Positions 52,673 through 61,748 of a stretch of 64,000 nt of DNA are shown one piece after another (the first letter of the stretch is position 1; every line of letters begins with the position of its first letter). Made by a program: the position numbers and the translations under genes. Location of the stretch: positions 1,121,001 to 1,185,000 of the forward strand of contig CP119312.1 of NCBI GenBank assembly GCA_029202405.1, written 5' to 3'. The notes beneath the pieces are model-generated. The model worked only from the letters and a program-made list of their open reading frames with translations, was not told the DNA's origin and made no database searches. This stretch comes from Candidatus Devosia phytovorans. Lineage in GTDB: Bacteria; Pseudomonadota; Alphaproteobacteria; Rhizobiales; Devosiaceae.

Positions 52673-53389
52673 ATGCAAATCTCTACCCGCTATACGCTCA
52701 ACGAATTCGTCCGTGATCCGAAGGATTGGCAATTTACCTGGGGTTTGAAGGACGATGTGCGGCTTGAAAGCTGCTGCGACTTCTGCGGCCAGCAGGAACA
52801 GAGATTGACCTATGAGGTGGCGCGGGGAGACGACCGGATGTGGGTCTGCCAGCGCTGCGTTGGCCGCTATCCGATTGGCGGGGAGCGGGAGGGCAATGTG
52901 CTCGATCTACGGGCGGCTCGCGATTACATTCATGGCCTCACCGCACGTCTGAAGCAGCGGACCTGCCACGACATCATCCGCGAAGTGCAGTGTTTGAGCG
53001 CCGACCCGGCCATGGAAGAAACCCTGGTCTACTACGAGCGCAACCTGATGCTATCGCCGCAGCGGGCCGCGGTGCTTTTCGCAGCGATGACATTGCTCAC
53101 AGAAAGAATCGACGTGCGGATCTTCGAGATCCAGACGCGCAGCAAGGCGCATCAGGACGAATTTGGCACTCTTGCCGATGCCGAGCGGATGATTGTGTGG
53201 CCAGCCTTGTCGGCGCAGCAGCGTCGGCGGCTTGTTTCGCTTGGTCACGCGCCCTCGAGTGTAGTCAACAAACGGGGGCGGCTTCGGCCCGAAATCCAAA
53301 TCGAGTTGACCGGCTCGTGCATGTCTGCGTTGACCGCATCGGCAGACATGACTCGTCGACCAGATAAGTTAATCAAAACAACAGTTTAG
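52673..53389 (+). CDS. Cysteine-knuckle protein of unknown function
   Basis: A 238-residue protein, MQISTRYTLNEFVRDPKDWQ. Two CxxC knuckles, ESCCDFCGQQ (residues 35-42) and WVCQRCVGRYPIGG (about 61-74), form a zinc ribbon. The rest is helical (RLKQRTCHDIIREVQCLSAD, FEIQTRSKAHQDEFGTLADA). It lies between the tRNA and the exo genes and is probably host DNA. I do not recognise the family. Confidence 0.65.
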   Translation: MQISTRYTLNEFVRDPKDWQFTWGLKDDVRLESCCDFCGQQEQRLTYEVARGDDRMWVCQRCVGRYPIGGEREGNVLDLRAARDYIHGLTARLKQRTCHDIIREVQCLSADPAMEETLVYYERNLMLSPQRAAVLFAAMTLLTERIDVRIFEIQTRSKAHQDEFGTLADAERMIVWPALSAQQRRRLVSLGHAPSSVVNKRGRLRPEIQIELTGSCMSALTASADMTRRPDKLIKTTV

Positions 53390-53424
53390 TCATTTCACTC
53401 TGGCCGCATGCCTTGCGGCTTAAA

Positions 53425-53459
53425 GGGTCCGCTGCCCCATTGCGGGCACGATCGGACCC
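53425..53459 (+). other. Inverted repeat upstream of exo export gene
   Basis: GGGTCCG (53425-53431) pairs with CGGACCC (53453-53459), enclosing a smaller TGCCCC/GGGCA hairpin. No T run follows. It could be a leader hairpin or a binding site for the exo operon. Confidence 0.4.
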
Positions 53460-53497
53460 GACCATCCTCGTAACGCGATCAGACGCAAGGATGAGAT

Positions 53498-54718
53498 ATG
53501 CATCTCGCCCCAAACCACTTTCGATCTCTGGCTTTCGGCAGCGCCCTGGCGCTGGTCCTGGCGAGCCCGCTTCTTGCAGCCGAGCCCTATGTGCTGGGTA
53601 TCTCCGACAAGTTGACCATCAAGGTGGTGCAATGGAAGGCGGCCGAATCCAGCTTCGAGGAGTGGACGGCGCTGGGCGGCGACTATGTGGTTGGCGCCGA
53701 CGGCAATGTGAATTTCCCCATGGTGGGTTCCACCGAGGGCGCGGGGCGCACCAGCGCCGATCTCGCCAACAGCCTGGGCACGGCCCTGCAGCAGACGCTG
53801 GGCCTGACAACGGCGCCGACGGTTACCGTGGAAGTATCCCAATATGGTCCGATTTATGTTTCGGGCGACGTGGCGGCGCCGGGGGAATATCCGTTTGCAC
53901 CCAATCTCAATGTGGTGAAGGCGCTGGCCCTGGCCGGCGGCGAACGGCGCAGCGCCGAGGCCTCGGCGCGACCGGAAAAGGAAATGCTGAGCACCGCCGG
54001 TGCGCTTGATGTGCTGCAGGATGAGTACAATCGCCTTTTGGTGCGGCGTGCGCGGCTTGACGCTGAATTGGCCGGGCAGGAGCAGATCGCTGTGCCTCCA
54101 GAGCTGGCGTCGCATCCGGATATCGAATCACTGATGGCGGCGGAGACGGCCATCCTTGAGGCGCAGCAACGGCAGGCGCAGGTGCAGACGGCGTCACTGT
54201 CCGATCAGGTTGGCCTGCTGACCCGGCAGATCGATGCTTTCGGCCAGAAACAGACCAGCACGGAGACCCAGCTCGTCTCGGCCAGGGAACAGCTTGATCG
54301 GGTGACGACCCTTTCCGACGACGGCCTGGCGCTCTCGTCGCGCGTGGCTTCGCTTCAAACCAATGTCGCCGATCTTGAATCGCGGATGCTCGATACGGAA
54401 ACGGCCAACCTTCAGGCGCAGCAGGACATTGCCGCCGCCAACCGTGAACAGGCCCGGATCGCCGACCAGAGGATTTCCGATCTGTCGCTGGAGCGCCAGA
54501 CGGTGGATGGGCAGATTGGTGCCCTGGCACTGAAGATCGCCACGCAGCAGGGCTTGGTTCAGGAAGCTGCGCTGTACACGGGTGTCGCCGTGGCGGGCGA
54601 GAACGCGCCGACCTACGCCTACACAATCATTCGGGGTGGCGAGGAAATTGCCGCTGAACAAGGAACACCCCTGATTGCCGGCGATGTCGTGATGGCGCGC
54701 CTGCAATTGGCACAATGA
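53498..54718 (+). CDS. exoF: Polysaccharide export protein (ExoF/Wza type)
   Basis: A 406-residue export protein. A signal peptide (FGSALALVLASPLLAAEP, cut near residue 27), then a polysaccharide-biosynthesis/export domain (VLGISDKLTIKVVQWKAAES, GGDYVVGADGNVNFPMVGST) and an SLBB-like part (YVSGDVAAPGEYPFAPNLNV) are followed by a long coiled coil (residues about 165-350: EILAQQ-type heptads such as DNASLQ-like repeats). The size and domain order fit ExoF of Sinorhizobium (about 420 residues). It would form the outer export channel. AAGGATGAGAT precedes the ATG. First gene of the rightward exo unit. Confidence 0.82.
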   Translation: MHLAPNHFRSLAFGSALALVLASPLLAAEPYVLGISDKLTIKVVQWKAAESSFEEWTALGGDYVVGADGNVNFPMVGSTEGAGRTSADLANSLGTALQQTLGLTTAPTVTVEVSQYGPIYVSGDVAAPGEYPFAPNLNVVKALALAGGERRSAEASARPEKEMLSTAGALDVLQDEYNRLLVRRARLDAELAGQEQIAVPPELASHPDIESLMAAETAILEAQQRQAQVQTASLSDQVGLLTRQIDAFGQKQTSTETQLVSAREQLDRVTTLSDDGLALSSRVASLQTNVADLESRMLDTETANLQAQQDIAAANREQARIADQRISDLSLERQTVDGQIGALALKIATQQGLVQEAALYTGVAVAGENAPTYAYTIIRGGEEIAAEQGTPLIAGDVVMARLQLAQ

Positions 54719-54728
54719 GGGGCGCATC

Positions 54729-55493
54729 ATGAAGTGGACCATCTGCTTTGCCGCATTGGCTCTGACATCGCCGGCCCTGGCGCAGGAAGCCTTCTTTGAC
54801 GATTTCGACAGCCTCAGCTCGTCGCGCTGGTATGTGTCGGACGGCTGGAGCAACGGAGCCCATCAGAACTGCACCTGGTCGACCAGCCAGGTGACCGCTG
54901 GCAACAGCACGCTGAAGGTCGGCTTTGCGCCTGTGCCCAAGGGCGAACGGCAGTATAGCTGCGGCGAGATCCAGACCAAGACGGCCTATGGCTATGGCAC
55001 CTATGAGGCGCGGCTCAAGACACCCGCTTCGTCCGGGCTGAATGCAGCTTTTTTTACCTATATCGGCCCGCAGCAAAGCAAGCCGCATGACGAGATCGAC
55101 TTCGAAATCCTGCTCAAGGACACGAGCAAGGTCGAGACGACGACCTTCGTCAACGGCAAGAGCGGTGACGGAGAGATCGGCAGCGGTCAGTCCCATGACC
55201 TGCCACAGCCGTCGGATGCCGAGTTCGTCAACTTTGCCTTCACCTGGGAGCCTGACCAGTTGCGCTACTACATCAATGGCGAGCTGGTCCGCACCATGGA
55301 TACGCCAGCCACCATTCCCACCAATCCGCAGCGCATTTTCTTCAGCCTCTGGGGCACGGATACGCTGACTGACTGGATGGGCCCGTTTACGCCGGTTACG
55401 GCGCCGATTGCCATGGAAGTGGATTGGGTGGCCTTCACGCCGCAGGGCGCGGAATGCGCCTTCGACGACTCCATTCTCTGCCAGACAAACTAA
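54729..55493 (+). CDS. exoK: GH16 endo-glycanase (ExoK type)
   Basis: A 254-residue secreted glycoside hydrolase of family 16. The signal peptide ends near ALAQ (residue 19). The catalytic motif is DEIDFE with E122 as nucleophile, D124 and E126 as acid/base. AYGYGTYEARLKTPASSGLN is the first conserved family strand; NFAFTWEPDQLRYYINGELV closes the fold. In rhizobia ExoK cuts growing succinoglycan chains to control length. It sits between the export and pyruvylation genes. Confidence 0.85.
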   Translation: MKWTICFAALALTSPALAQEAFFDDFDSLSSSRWYVSDGWSNGAHQNCTWSTSQVTAGNSTLKVGFAPVPKGERQYSCGEIQTKTAYGYGTYEARLKTPASSGLNAAFFTYIGPQQSKPHDEIDFEILLKDTSKVETTTFVNGKSGDGEIGSGQSHDLPQPSDAEFVNFAFTWEPDQLRYYINGELVRTMDTPATIPTNPQRIFFSLWGTDTLTDWMGPFTPVTAPIAMEVDWVAFTPQGAECAFDDSILCQTN

Positions 55494-55509
55494 CCCAAGA
55501 GGACGATTG

Positions 55510-56403
55510 ATGAAGCTGGTATTCTTTCGCGGCAAAGTGCCGAACTTCGGAGATGAACTGAATCTCCATGTCTGGCCGGCACTTCTGCCCAAGGGCTTTC
55601 TCGACGAGGACGACAGCGAACTGTTTGTCGGCATCGGCTCCATCATCGGCAACAATCTGAACCCCAAGTCGCGCAAATATGTGATGGGTTCGGGCTATGC
55701 CGGATATATGGGCCTGCCCGACGTGCATGACGGGACCTGGGACATCCGCTTCCTGCGCGGGCCCAATACCGCCCGCACGCTCAAGGTGGATCCGAAGCTT
55801 TCGGTCTGCGACAGCGCCGTGCTGCTGCGAGCCATGGAATTGCCGGCGCCGGAAAAGAGCACCGGCATTGCCTTCATGCCGCATTACGAGAGCCTCGAAC
55901 GTGGCGACTGGGCGGGCGCCTGCGAAATGGCCGGGATCACGCTGATCGATGCCACCGAGCCTGTCAGCAAGGTGCTGAGCCAGATCCGCGGCGCGAAGCT
56001 GCTGATCACTGAGGCGATGCATGGCGCCATCGTTGCTGACGCGCTGCGAACGCCCTGGATCGGGGCCAAGCCGATCTATGGTGGTCACCATCGCAAATGG
56101 CTCGACTGGTCGGGTGCGCTCGATCTCGACGTTCGCCTCAATGAACTCAAGCCGACCAGCGTGCTCGAATATTACATTGGCCGCACCAATCGCGGTGGCG
56201 AGTTGGGCAAGGTGGGCAAGTTCAATCGCTCGGCTCTGGCGACCATTCCCAACCGCATCCTGACCGCTTCGGCCGCCCGGCACCTGCAGAAGATGGCAAA
56301 ACTCGAGCCACAGCTCAGCAGTGACGCCAAAATTGCGGAAGTGACGGAGCGGGCACTGGCAGCGGTCGATGGTTTCGTGCGCGAGCGGCAGGCCGTCGCC
56401 TGA
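55510..56403 (+). CDS. exoV: Polysaccharide pyruvyl transferase (ExoV type)
   Basis: A 297-residue enzyme that adds a pyruvate ketal to a terminal sugar, giving the acidic polysaccharide. MKLVFFRGKVPNFGDELNLH and later ITEAMHGAIVADALRTPWIG, and the central SRKYVMGSGYAGYMGLPDVH are typical of the PS_pyruv_trans family and ExoV. The start is chosen at MKLVFFRG with AGAGGACGATTG upstream rather than the longer frame from 55408. Last gene of the rightward exo unit. Confidence 0.88.
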   Translation: MKLVFFRGKVPNFGDELNLHVWPALLPKGFLDEDDSELFVGIGSIIGNNLNPKSRKYVMGSGYAGYMGLPDVHDGTWDIRFLRGPNTARTLKVDPKLSVCDSAVLLRAMELPAPEKSTGIAFMPHYESLERGDWAGACEMAGITLIDATEPVSKVLSQIRGAKLLITEAMHGAIVADALRTPWIGAKPIYGGHHRKWLDWSGALDLDVRLNELKPTSVLEYYIGRTNRGGELGKVGKFNRSALATIPNRILTASAARHLQKMAKLEPQLSSDAKIAEVTERALAAVDGFVRERQAVA

Positions 56404-56425
56404 TATTCAGCACAGTTTCGATAGC

Positions 56426-56456
56426 AAAATCCCCGCGACTTCGTTGCGGGGATTTT
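56426..56456. terminator. Bidirectional terminator between exo units
   Basis: AAAATCCCCGC (56426-56436) pairs with GCGGGGATTTT (56446-56456), with T runs on both sides. It lies between the convergent stops of the pyruvyl transferase and flippase genes and can stop both transcripts. Confidence 0.9.
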
Positions 56457-56464
56457 TGTTTGGG

Positions 56465-57946
56465 CTAGCGACCGCGCCGCTTCACGAAGCTGATCAGCTT
56501 CCAGATCCGGTCTCGACCCAGCAGAAGGACCACAGCGGCATAGCTCGATGCGGCCGCGCTTATGGTTGCGCCCAGTCGAAGCCACGGTTCGGCGTTGCTT
56601 AGTTCATTCTGCACCATCCAGCCACAGGCCCACATGACACCGGTTGCGAGCGTTGGCAGGGCAAAGGAGGACAGATAGGCGAGGGCGGAGGTGCCGAGAA
56701 GGCGCACGACCATGTGTACGGTCGGCAGCCAGACGACGATGTTGAGGATGACCAGCGAAATGCTGAGCGGCACGAGGCCCCAGCCAGCAAAGAGGAAGAT
56801 GTAGAGGACGGTGACCGCCTGCTTGCCCAGCACATAGTAGAACCACAGGTCGGCCTGGCCCTGGCTGCGGATCAGCGAGGATTGCAGGATGCCGACGGAA
56901 GTCAGCACACCCAGGACGCAAAAGGCCTGGACAACGGGAACGGCATCGATCCAGTGGGCACCAAAGGCGAGGGGGATGAGGTCGTTGGCGACCAGCGCCA
57001 AGCCGGAGAACACTGGGAAGGCCACGACCGAAGAAGCGAAGGTGCCGAGCAGATAGGCCTCGCGCAGTTTGGCCGGCTCGTGCTGCATGGAGGAGAGCAG
57101 GGCGTAAGAGACCAGGTTCAGGGCGCCCGACAGCAGGTCGGTGAGGATCTGGAAGATTCGGCGGGCGAAGCCATAGAGTCCGAGCCAGGCGGGCCCGAGC
57201 AGGGCGCCGATCAGCAGCTGGTCGAGGTTGAGGGTGGTAATGAAGTGGTTGCCGGTCGAGAACAGGCCGAATGCCTTGAGCTCGCCCAGGGCGCGCCAGT
57301 TGAAGTGGAGTGCCGGGACATAGCGTGCGGCGATCATGGCGCCGATGCAGGTGGTGACCGATGCCGCCAGTTGCGAGGCTGCCAAGGCCCAGAGGCCGAG
57401 ACCGAACCAGAGCAAAGCGAGGCAAATGACCGCGGCCACGACCGATGCCGCCGTGGTGCGCAAGGCCAGCATCTTGAAAGACATGGTGCGCACCAGCAGC
57501 GCATTGGGCACAGCCGCGGCCATGTCGAAAATGACCTTGGCCGAGATGAAGGGGATGAGCAGAAGTAGCTGGGATTCGCCCGACGCACCTGTGATGAAGG
57601 GGGCTGCGACGCAGAGACCGACGTAGATCAGTCCGGCGGCGCCCGTGCAGAGCCAGAAGACCGTGTCGAGATGGGTCTTGGTGATGGCGCCGCGCTGGAT
57701 CAGTGCTTCACGAAAGCCGGCGGGTGCGATGGCTGAGCCGACAGTGGCGATGCTGGCGGCGAAGGCAACGATGCCGAACTCGGCTGGCGAGAGCACCCGC
57801 GAGGTGGCGAGAAAAACCAGGAAGCCCAGCGCAGCGGGGGCGAAGCTGCTGACCAGCGACCACAGCGTTCCCTTGATCGCAGCAGAAGCGCGGCCCGTCT
57901 TGAGATGATCGAGCCTTCCGCCACCCACTTCTGAAGTCGTGGTCAT
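56465..57946 (-). CDS. Polysaccharide flippase (Wzx/ExoT-type)
   Basis: A 493-residue integral membrane protein with about 12-14 hydrophobic segments, for example LWSLVSSFAPAALGFLVFLA and ASVVAAVICLALLWFGLGL. The N-terminal RVLSPAEFGIVAFAASIATV and FREALIQRGAITKTHLDTVF belong to the polysaccharide-transporter (PST)/MOP flippase family. It flips lipid-linked repeat units to the periplasm for polymerisation. Last gene of the leftward exo unit; overlaps the glycosyltransferase gene by 4 nt. Confidence 0.85.
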   Translation of the reverse strand: MTTTSEVGGGRLDHLKTGRASAAIKGTLWSLVSSFAPAALGFLVFLATSRVLSPAEFGIVAFAASIATVGSAIAPAGFREALIQRGAITKTHLDTVFWLCTGAAGLIYVGLCVAAPFITGASGESQLLLLIPFISAKVIFDMAAAVPNALLVRTMSFKMLALRTTAASVVAAVICLALLWFGLGLWALAASQLAASVTTCIGAMIAARYVPALHFNWRALGELKAFGLFSTGNHFITTLNLDQLLIGALLGPAWLGLYGFARRIFQILTDLLSGALNLVSYALLSSMQHEPAKLREAYLLGTFASSVVAFPVFSGLALVANDLIPLAFGAHWIDAVPVVQAFCVLGVLTSVGILQSSLIRSQGQADLWFYYVLGKQAVTVLYIFLFAGWGLVPLSISLVILNIVVWLPTVHMVVRLLGTSALAYLSSFALPTLATGVMWACGWMVQNELSNAEPWLRLGATISAAASSYAAVVLLLGRDRIWKLISFVKRRGR

Positions 57947-58950
57947 GCGCTGGGCGCCGTCCGTCGCATGCCATCGCGCGAGGCGACGAACTTCTGGAAT
58001 TCAGGGGTAACCCGGCCGAGGGTGCGGATCATCAGCCCGCGCAGGCGCAGCTTGGCGACCTCGGTAGGGCTGACATGGGCGGAAAGGCTTGAGCCGAGCA
58101 GCGCTTTGCCGGCATTGGTGGCGCGGATGGCGATCGGCGTGGAAAAGCGCGGGTCGGTCAGGAAGCCCTTGCGCTGCGCTGGGGTCGCCTCATCCCACAC
58201 GCGGCGGCGCAGGGCCTGGACGGCGCGCTTGAGGTCCAGTTCGCGGCGCAGGTATTTCGCGTCGAGCTCGGCGTTGCGTGTGGTTTGCTCACCATTTTCA
58301 GCCCAGACGGCCAGCGGCTGCATGGCGACATAGACCGGCTCGGCGATGGAATAGGTGCGCAGGTATTCCTGCAGGGTCGCGGTGCAGTTGTATTGGATTT
58401 CGAGCGGCGAGACGGCCCGGCGCGACCAGAACAGTCCGCCATTGGAAACCCCTATGCCCGCAAGGAGCGACAGCCGAAAGTCTTCGGCAGCGTAGAGGCC
58501 GTCGGTGAACAGTTCGTCGAGCACGCCTTCGCGCCCCAGGTGGGCCTGCGGCGTGCCGCTGGCGTATTCGAAATACTGATTGCGCAGCACGACTTCGACG
58601 CCCTGGTCGCGGATCAGCGCGATATTGGCGGCGCAGAATTCGGGCAGGATGAAATTGTCGTCCTCCACCACGCAGAAGAATTCCGCGTCATGCGGGTTTT
58701 CGGCGCTGAAGCAGTGGTCGATATTTCGGGAGGCGAACAGCTGAGGCGTATTGGCGGTGTAGCGGATGCGCGCATCGCCGATTGCGGTCACTACGGCCCT
58801 AGCCGCCTGGTCGGGGTCGTCGTCATAGACATCGCAAACCCAGTTCTGCCAGGACTGTTCGATCATCGAATAGAGGGCGCGGCGCAGCGCCGCGGGACGC
58901 TTATAGGTCGGCGTGCGAAAATGGACGAGGCCGGACTGGTACTCGGACAT
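57943..58950 (-). CDS. Glycosyltransferase (GT2-like)
   Basis: A 335-residue glycosyltransferase. The N-terminus LVHFRTPTYKRPAALRRALY and the acidic motifs VYDDDPDQ and FFCVVEDDNFILP fit a GT-A fold, DXD-like catalytic core. No membrane segment. It adds one sugar of the repeat unit; donor and linkage cannot be read from sequence. Overlaps the ExoQ gene by 50 nt and the flippase gene by 4 nt. Confidence 0.8.
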   Translation of the reverse strand: MSEYQSGLVHFRTPTYKRPAALRRALYSMIEQSWQNWVCDVYDDDPDQAARAVVTAIGDARIRYTANTPQLFASRNIDHCFSAENPHDAEFFCVVEDDNFILPEFCAANIALIRDQGVEVVLRNQYFEYASGTPQAHLGREGVLDELFTDGLYAAEDFRLSLLAGIGVSNGGLFWSRRAVSPLEIQYNCTATLQEYLRTYSIAEPVYVAMQPLAVWAENGEQTTRNAELDAKYLRRELDLKRAVQALRRRVWDEATPAQRKGFLTDPRFSTPIAIRATNAGKALLGSSLSAHVSPTEVAKLRLRGLMIRTLGRVTPEFQKFVASRDGMRRTAPSA

Positions 58951-60181
58951 GGCTCAGTAATCCTTTGGGACGGGGCCGCGCTTTTGCAGGCGATTGTTTT
59001 CGCAGGGCTGCAAGACCCTGTATGGCGTAGATCAGCGTTGCGATGCCCATGATCGAGCGGATGGAGAATTCAAAGAACACCTCCACCTCGATGAAGCTGC
59101 GCAGGATCATCAGGGTCTGCAGGGCAAGCAGCAGCGAATTGGGGGCGTTGGGGCGGGCGAAGGTATAGATGCCCATGGCGATGGCGCCGCCATAGATGAT
59201 GATGACCTGTAGCGCCAAACCGATGAGGCCAATCTCGACGGCATTGGAAATATAGGTGTTGTGGAAGTTGAAGCCCGCGCCCGACGGCACGAGGAACATG
59301 GCCCATAGCTCTTCAGCCGGGGCAAAGCCGACGACCCAGAACGAACGGTAGCCCAGTCCCTGCAGCGGGCGTTGGGCAATGAAATCCATGCCCATGGCCC
59401 AGAGGTCGGTACGCCCGGTCAGGGTTGCATCCTTGCCCGAGCCCTCGAGGATGTCGGCCAGCAGCACATCGCCCATGGTGATCAGCAGGAGGGCAAGGGC
59501 AGCCATGGCGATCGTCAGGATGACGACCAGGAACAGGCGCTGCATGCCGTTGAGATGAGTGATGAGCTGGGTGAGGATGATGATGGCCACGCAGGGCGCC
59601 ACCATCATGATGGCGCCGGCCGATTGTGCCAGCACCAGCAGAGGCACTGAAATGCCGAAGCCGATCACGCCGGCAAGGCGCATCAGCAGGTGCGAATGCC
59701 GGTCCGCGGTGATGGCCATGGCGATCAGCATGAAGACGGCGATATGGGCGGCGAAGGCGTTCTTTGAGCCGAAGACACCAAGCCAGGCGCCATAAGAGCC
59801 GGTGCGGCCGAAGGCGATGCTGGCGACGACGCCGATGCCATAGACCACGAACATCAGGCGCATCAGCATTGTGGTGGAGACGCGGCCGGTGATCACCATG
59901 GCGACAACGACAGTAAAACCGAGCTGGAGGCCGTAGCGGATCGAATTGGATGGGTAGAGCGACCAGAGGGAAGTAAGGATGCACCAGACCGGCAGCAATA
60001 GCAGCGGCCAGTAGCGGCGCACGCTGTCCACGCTCTGGTGGATGCTGCTGATGATCAGCAAGGCGCCACAGCCCATGAAGGTCAGCGCGGCGAGCGAGCC
60101 GAACATGGCATTGAGCACCAGGGCGGCGAAGGCACCGAAGGTGAGCATGGTGGCGAGGTTGTAGGTCAGCCGCCCGGTCAT
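58901..60181 (-). CDS. exoQ: O-antigen ligase/polymerase family protein (ExoQ type)
   Basis: A 426-residue protein with about 10-12 membrane segments (TFMGCGALLIISSIHQSVDS near the start, AVFMLIAMAITADRHSHLL later) and the periplasmic loop motif GTGKDATLTGRTDLWAMGMD-like (EGSGKDATLTGRTDLWAMGM, residues about 240-265) and NFHNTYISNAVEIGLIGLAL, typical of the Wzy_C/O-antigen ligase family that includes ExoQ. It would polymerise repeat units. The start overlaps the glycosyltransferase gene upstream by 4 nt. Confidence 0.82.
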   Translation of the reverse strand: MTGRLTYNLATMLTFGAFAALVLNAMFGSLAALTFMGCGALLIISSIHQSVDSVRRYWPLLLLPVWCILTSLWSLYPSNSIRYGLQLGFTVVVAMVITGRVSTTMLMRLMFVVYGIGVVASIAFGRTGSYGAWLGVFGSKNAFAAHIAVFMLIAMAITADRHSHLLMRLAGVIGFGISVPLLVLAQSAGAIMMVAPCVAIIILTQLITHLNGMQRLFLVVILTIAMAALALLLITMGDVLLADILEGSGKDATLTGRTDLWAMGMDFIAQRPLQGLGYRSFWVVGFAPAEELWAMFLVPSGAGFNFHNTYISNAVEIGLIGLALQVIIIYGGAIAMGIYTFARPNAPNSLLLALQTLMILRSFIEVEVFFEFSIRSIMGIATLIYAIQGLAALRKQSPAKARPRPKGLLSHVRVPVRPRPFSHADL

Positions 60182-61359
60182 GGCGGGCTCGCGATTTCGA
60201 CTTCGGGGATGAAGCCGGCGGCATAGTGGCCCGCCTCGTCGAGCGGCACGCAGCGCACGGCGCCAATGCCGCGCCGCCCAGCGAGATCGAGCCAGACATG
60301 GCGGATGCGGGGCGCCGACCAGTCGGTGCGTGCAACGGGCACATAGGCGGGCACGGCTTGGGCTGCGCCGGGTGTGCCCTGTGCGCCCAGGATGAGCAGG
60401 GGCGAGACGTCCAGAGCCGGTGGCGCTTCACGGCGCTGGCGACCCTCGCTGAACGATGTCCAGAGCCGGCGCAGGTGGCTGGGGGCGCTGGCGATCAGGG
60501 AGACGGCATCGGGAATGCGGCGCTGCTTGATGCTGGCGACGAGGCGCTCGTAGGCGAGACCATTGCGCAGGTTTGCCGATCGCGTGGCGAAGGCTGCGGT
60601 CAGCGAGCGCGTGAGCGGCTGGCGGGCCTCGACCAGGGCATCCTGCCGGTCCACCATGGCCTGCATGTCGCTGACCGACAGGCGATGCGAGATCGAGCCG
60701 GTGTGGCGGCGATAGAGATAATAGGGCTCGGGCACTACGACCATGCGGACACCATCGAGCAGCAGGCGCAGGATCAGGTCGTAGTCCTCGCCGATGCGCA
60801 ACTGTTCGTCATAGCGCAGGTCGGCCAGCCGCTCTGCACTGATCAGTGGCTTGAGATAACCCAGGGCGGGAGAGCCATCCTGGCCGGCAAGCACCCATCG
60901 TTCCGGGGTAACAGCGAAATTGGTGTCGACATCCTCGCCCAGCATCAGGCGAGGCGGGGTGCCATCCTCGAAGAACAGCAGCAGGTCATCGGCAATGATG
61001 TCGGCGTGCTGGCGCGCGGCGGCGGCCAGGAGGCGCTCGAAGCGTTCGGGATGGATGATGTCGTCGGAATCGACAATGGCGATCCAGCGGCCGCGCGCAG
61101 CGTCCAGCGCGCGGTTGCGACAGGCGGCGGGGCCTGCGTTGTGCGTGGCGGTGATCAGGCGAACGCGGTTGTCCTCGGCCATCAGCCCGCGGATGCGCTC
61201 CAGGCTGTCATCACTCGAACAATCGTCGCTGACGATGACTTCGAGCTTGCTCATGGTCTGACGCAGCACGGAGCGCAGGGCGTGCACGACCTTGTCGCCC
61301 GCCTCGAAATTGGCCATCACCACGGAAATCAGTGGTGTGTCGGCGTTTGGGACCGCCAT
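60178..61359 (-). CDS. Glycosyltransferase family 2 (ExoO-like)
   Basis: A 393-residue glycosyltransferase. ISVVMANFEAGDKVVHALRS, IVSDDCSSDDSLERIRGLMA and the DXD-type IAIVDSDDIIHPERFERLLA belong to GT2. Residues 1-230 are the catalytic domain (GEDYDLILRLLLDGVRMVVV being its end), and the C-terminal 160 residues are a family-specific extension. Likely transfers a glucose unit, as ExoO does in succinoglycan, but the sugar is not proved. Confidence 0.85.
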   Translation of the reverse strand: MAVPNADTPLISVVMANFEAGDKVVHALRSVLRQTMSKLEVIVSDDCSSDDSLERIRGLMAEDNRVRLITATHNAGPAACRNRALDAARGRWIAIVDSDDIIHPERFERLLAAAARQHADIIADDLLLFFEDGTPPRLMLGEDVDTNFAVTPERWVLAGQDGSPALGYLKPLISAERLADLRYDEQLRIGEDYDLILRLLLDGVRMVVVPEPYYLYRRHTGSISHRLSVSDMQAMVDRQDALVEARQPLTRSLTAAFATRSANLRNGLAYERLVASIKQRRIPDAVSLIASAPSHLRRLWTSFSEGRQRREAPPALDVSPLLILGAQGTPGAAQAVPAYVPVARTDWSAPRIRHVWLDLAGRRGIGAVRCVPLDEAGHYAAGFIPEVEIASPP

Positions 61360-61362
61360 GGG

Positions 61363-61737
61363 TCAGGCCACGCCGGCGTCCGCTGCAGGCAGTGCAGCGC
61401 CGTCAAGATCGGCGATCAGCTTATTGAACTTGTCGATCTGCAGGTTCAACTGGACGATGCGGCGACGGCCATTGGCTGCGTTCTGCTCGGCCGACCCGAT
61501 CATGGCCTCATCCTCGCGGTCGCGGCTGCCGTATTCTCCCGAACTCTCAAGGATCGAGGCGGCCTTGGCGTAATACATGTCGATGCGCTTCTGCAGGCCA
61601 TCGCGTTCGCGACGAGCGTCGCTGAGCGCCATGGCCAGGGCATTGTGTACCGTTTCCAAACGCACTGCGTCGGTTTCGGCATCGCGGCCGGTGTTGCGGG
61701 AGCGGAAGGCACGCGGACGAAGAGACAGAATGGACAT
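61363..61737 (-). CDS. Coiled-coil protein in exo operon
   Basis: A 124-residue protein, MSILSLRPRAFRSRNTGRDA, with CTAGGAGATAATCAG upstream. Residues about 35-115 are two long helices (ALAMALSDARRERDGLQKRI and IVQLNLQIDKFNKLIADLDG). It lies between the priming transferase and the glycosyltransferase genes, separated from the latter by only 3 bp. No known exo protein matches; possibly a scaffold for the synthesis enzymes. Confidence 0.65.
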   Translation of the reverse strand: MSILSLRPRAFRSRNTGRDAETDAVRLETVHNALAMALSDARRERDGLQKRIDMYYAKAASILESSGEYGSRDREDEAMIGSAEQNAANGRRRIVQLNLQIDKFNKLIADLDGAALPAADAGVA

Positions 61738-61748
61738 CTGATTATCTC

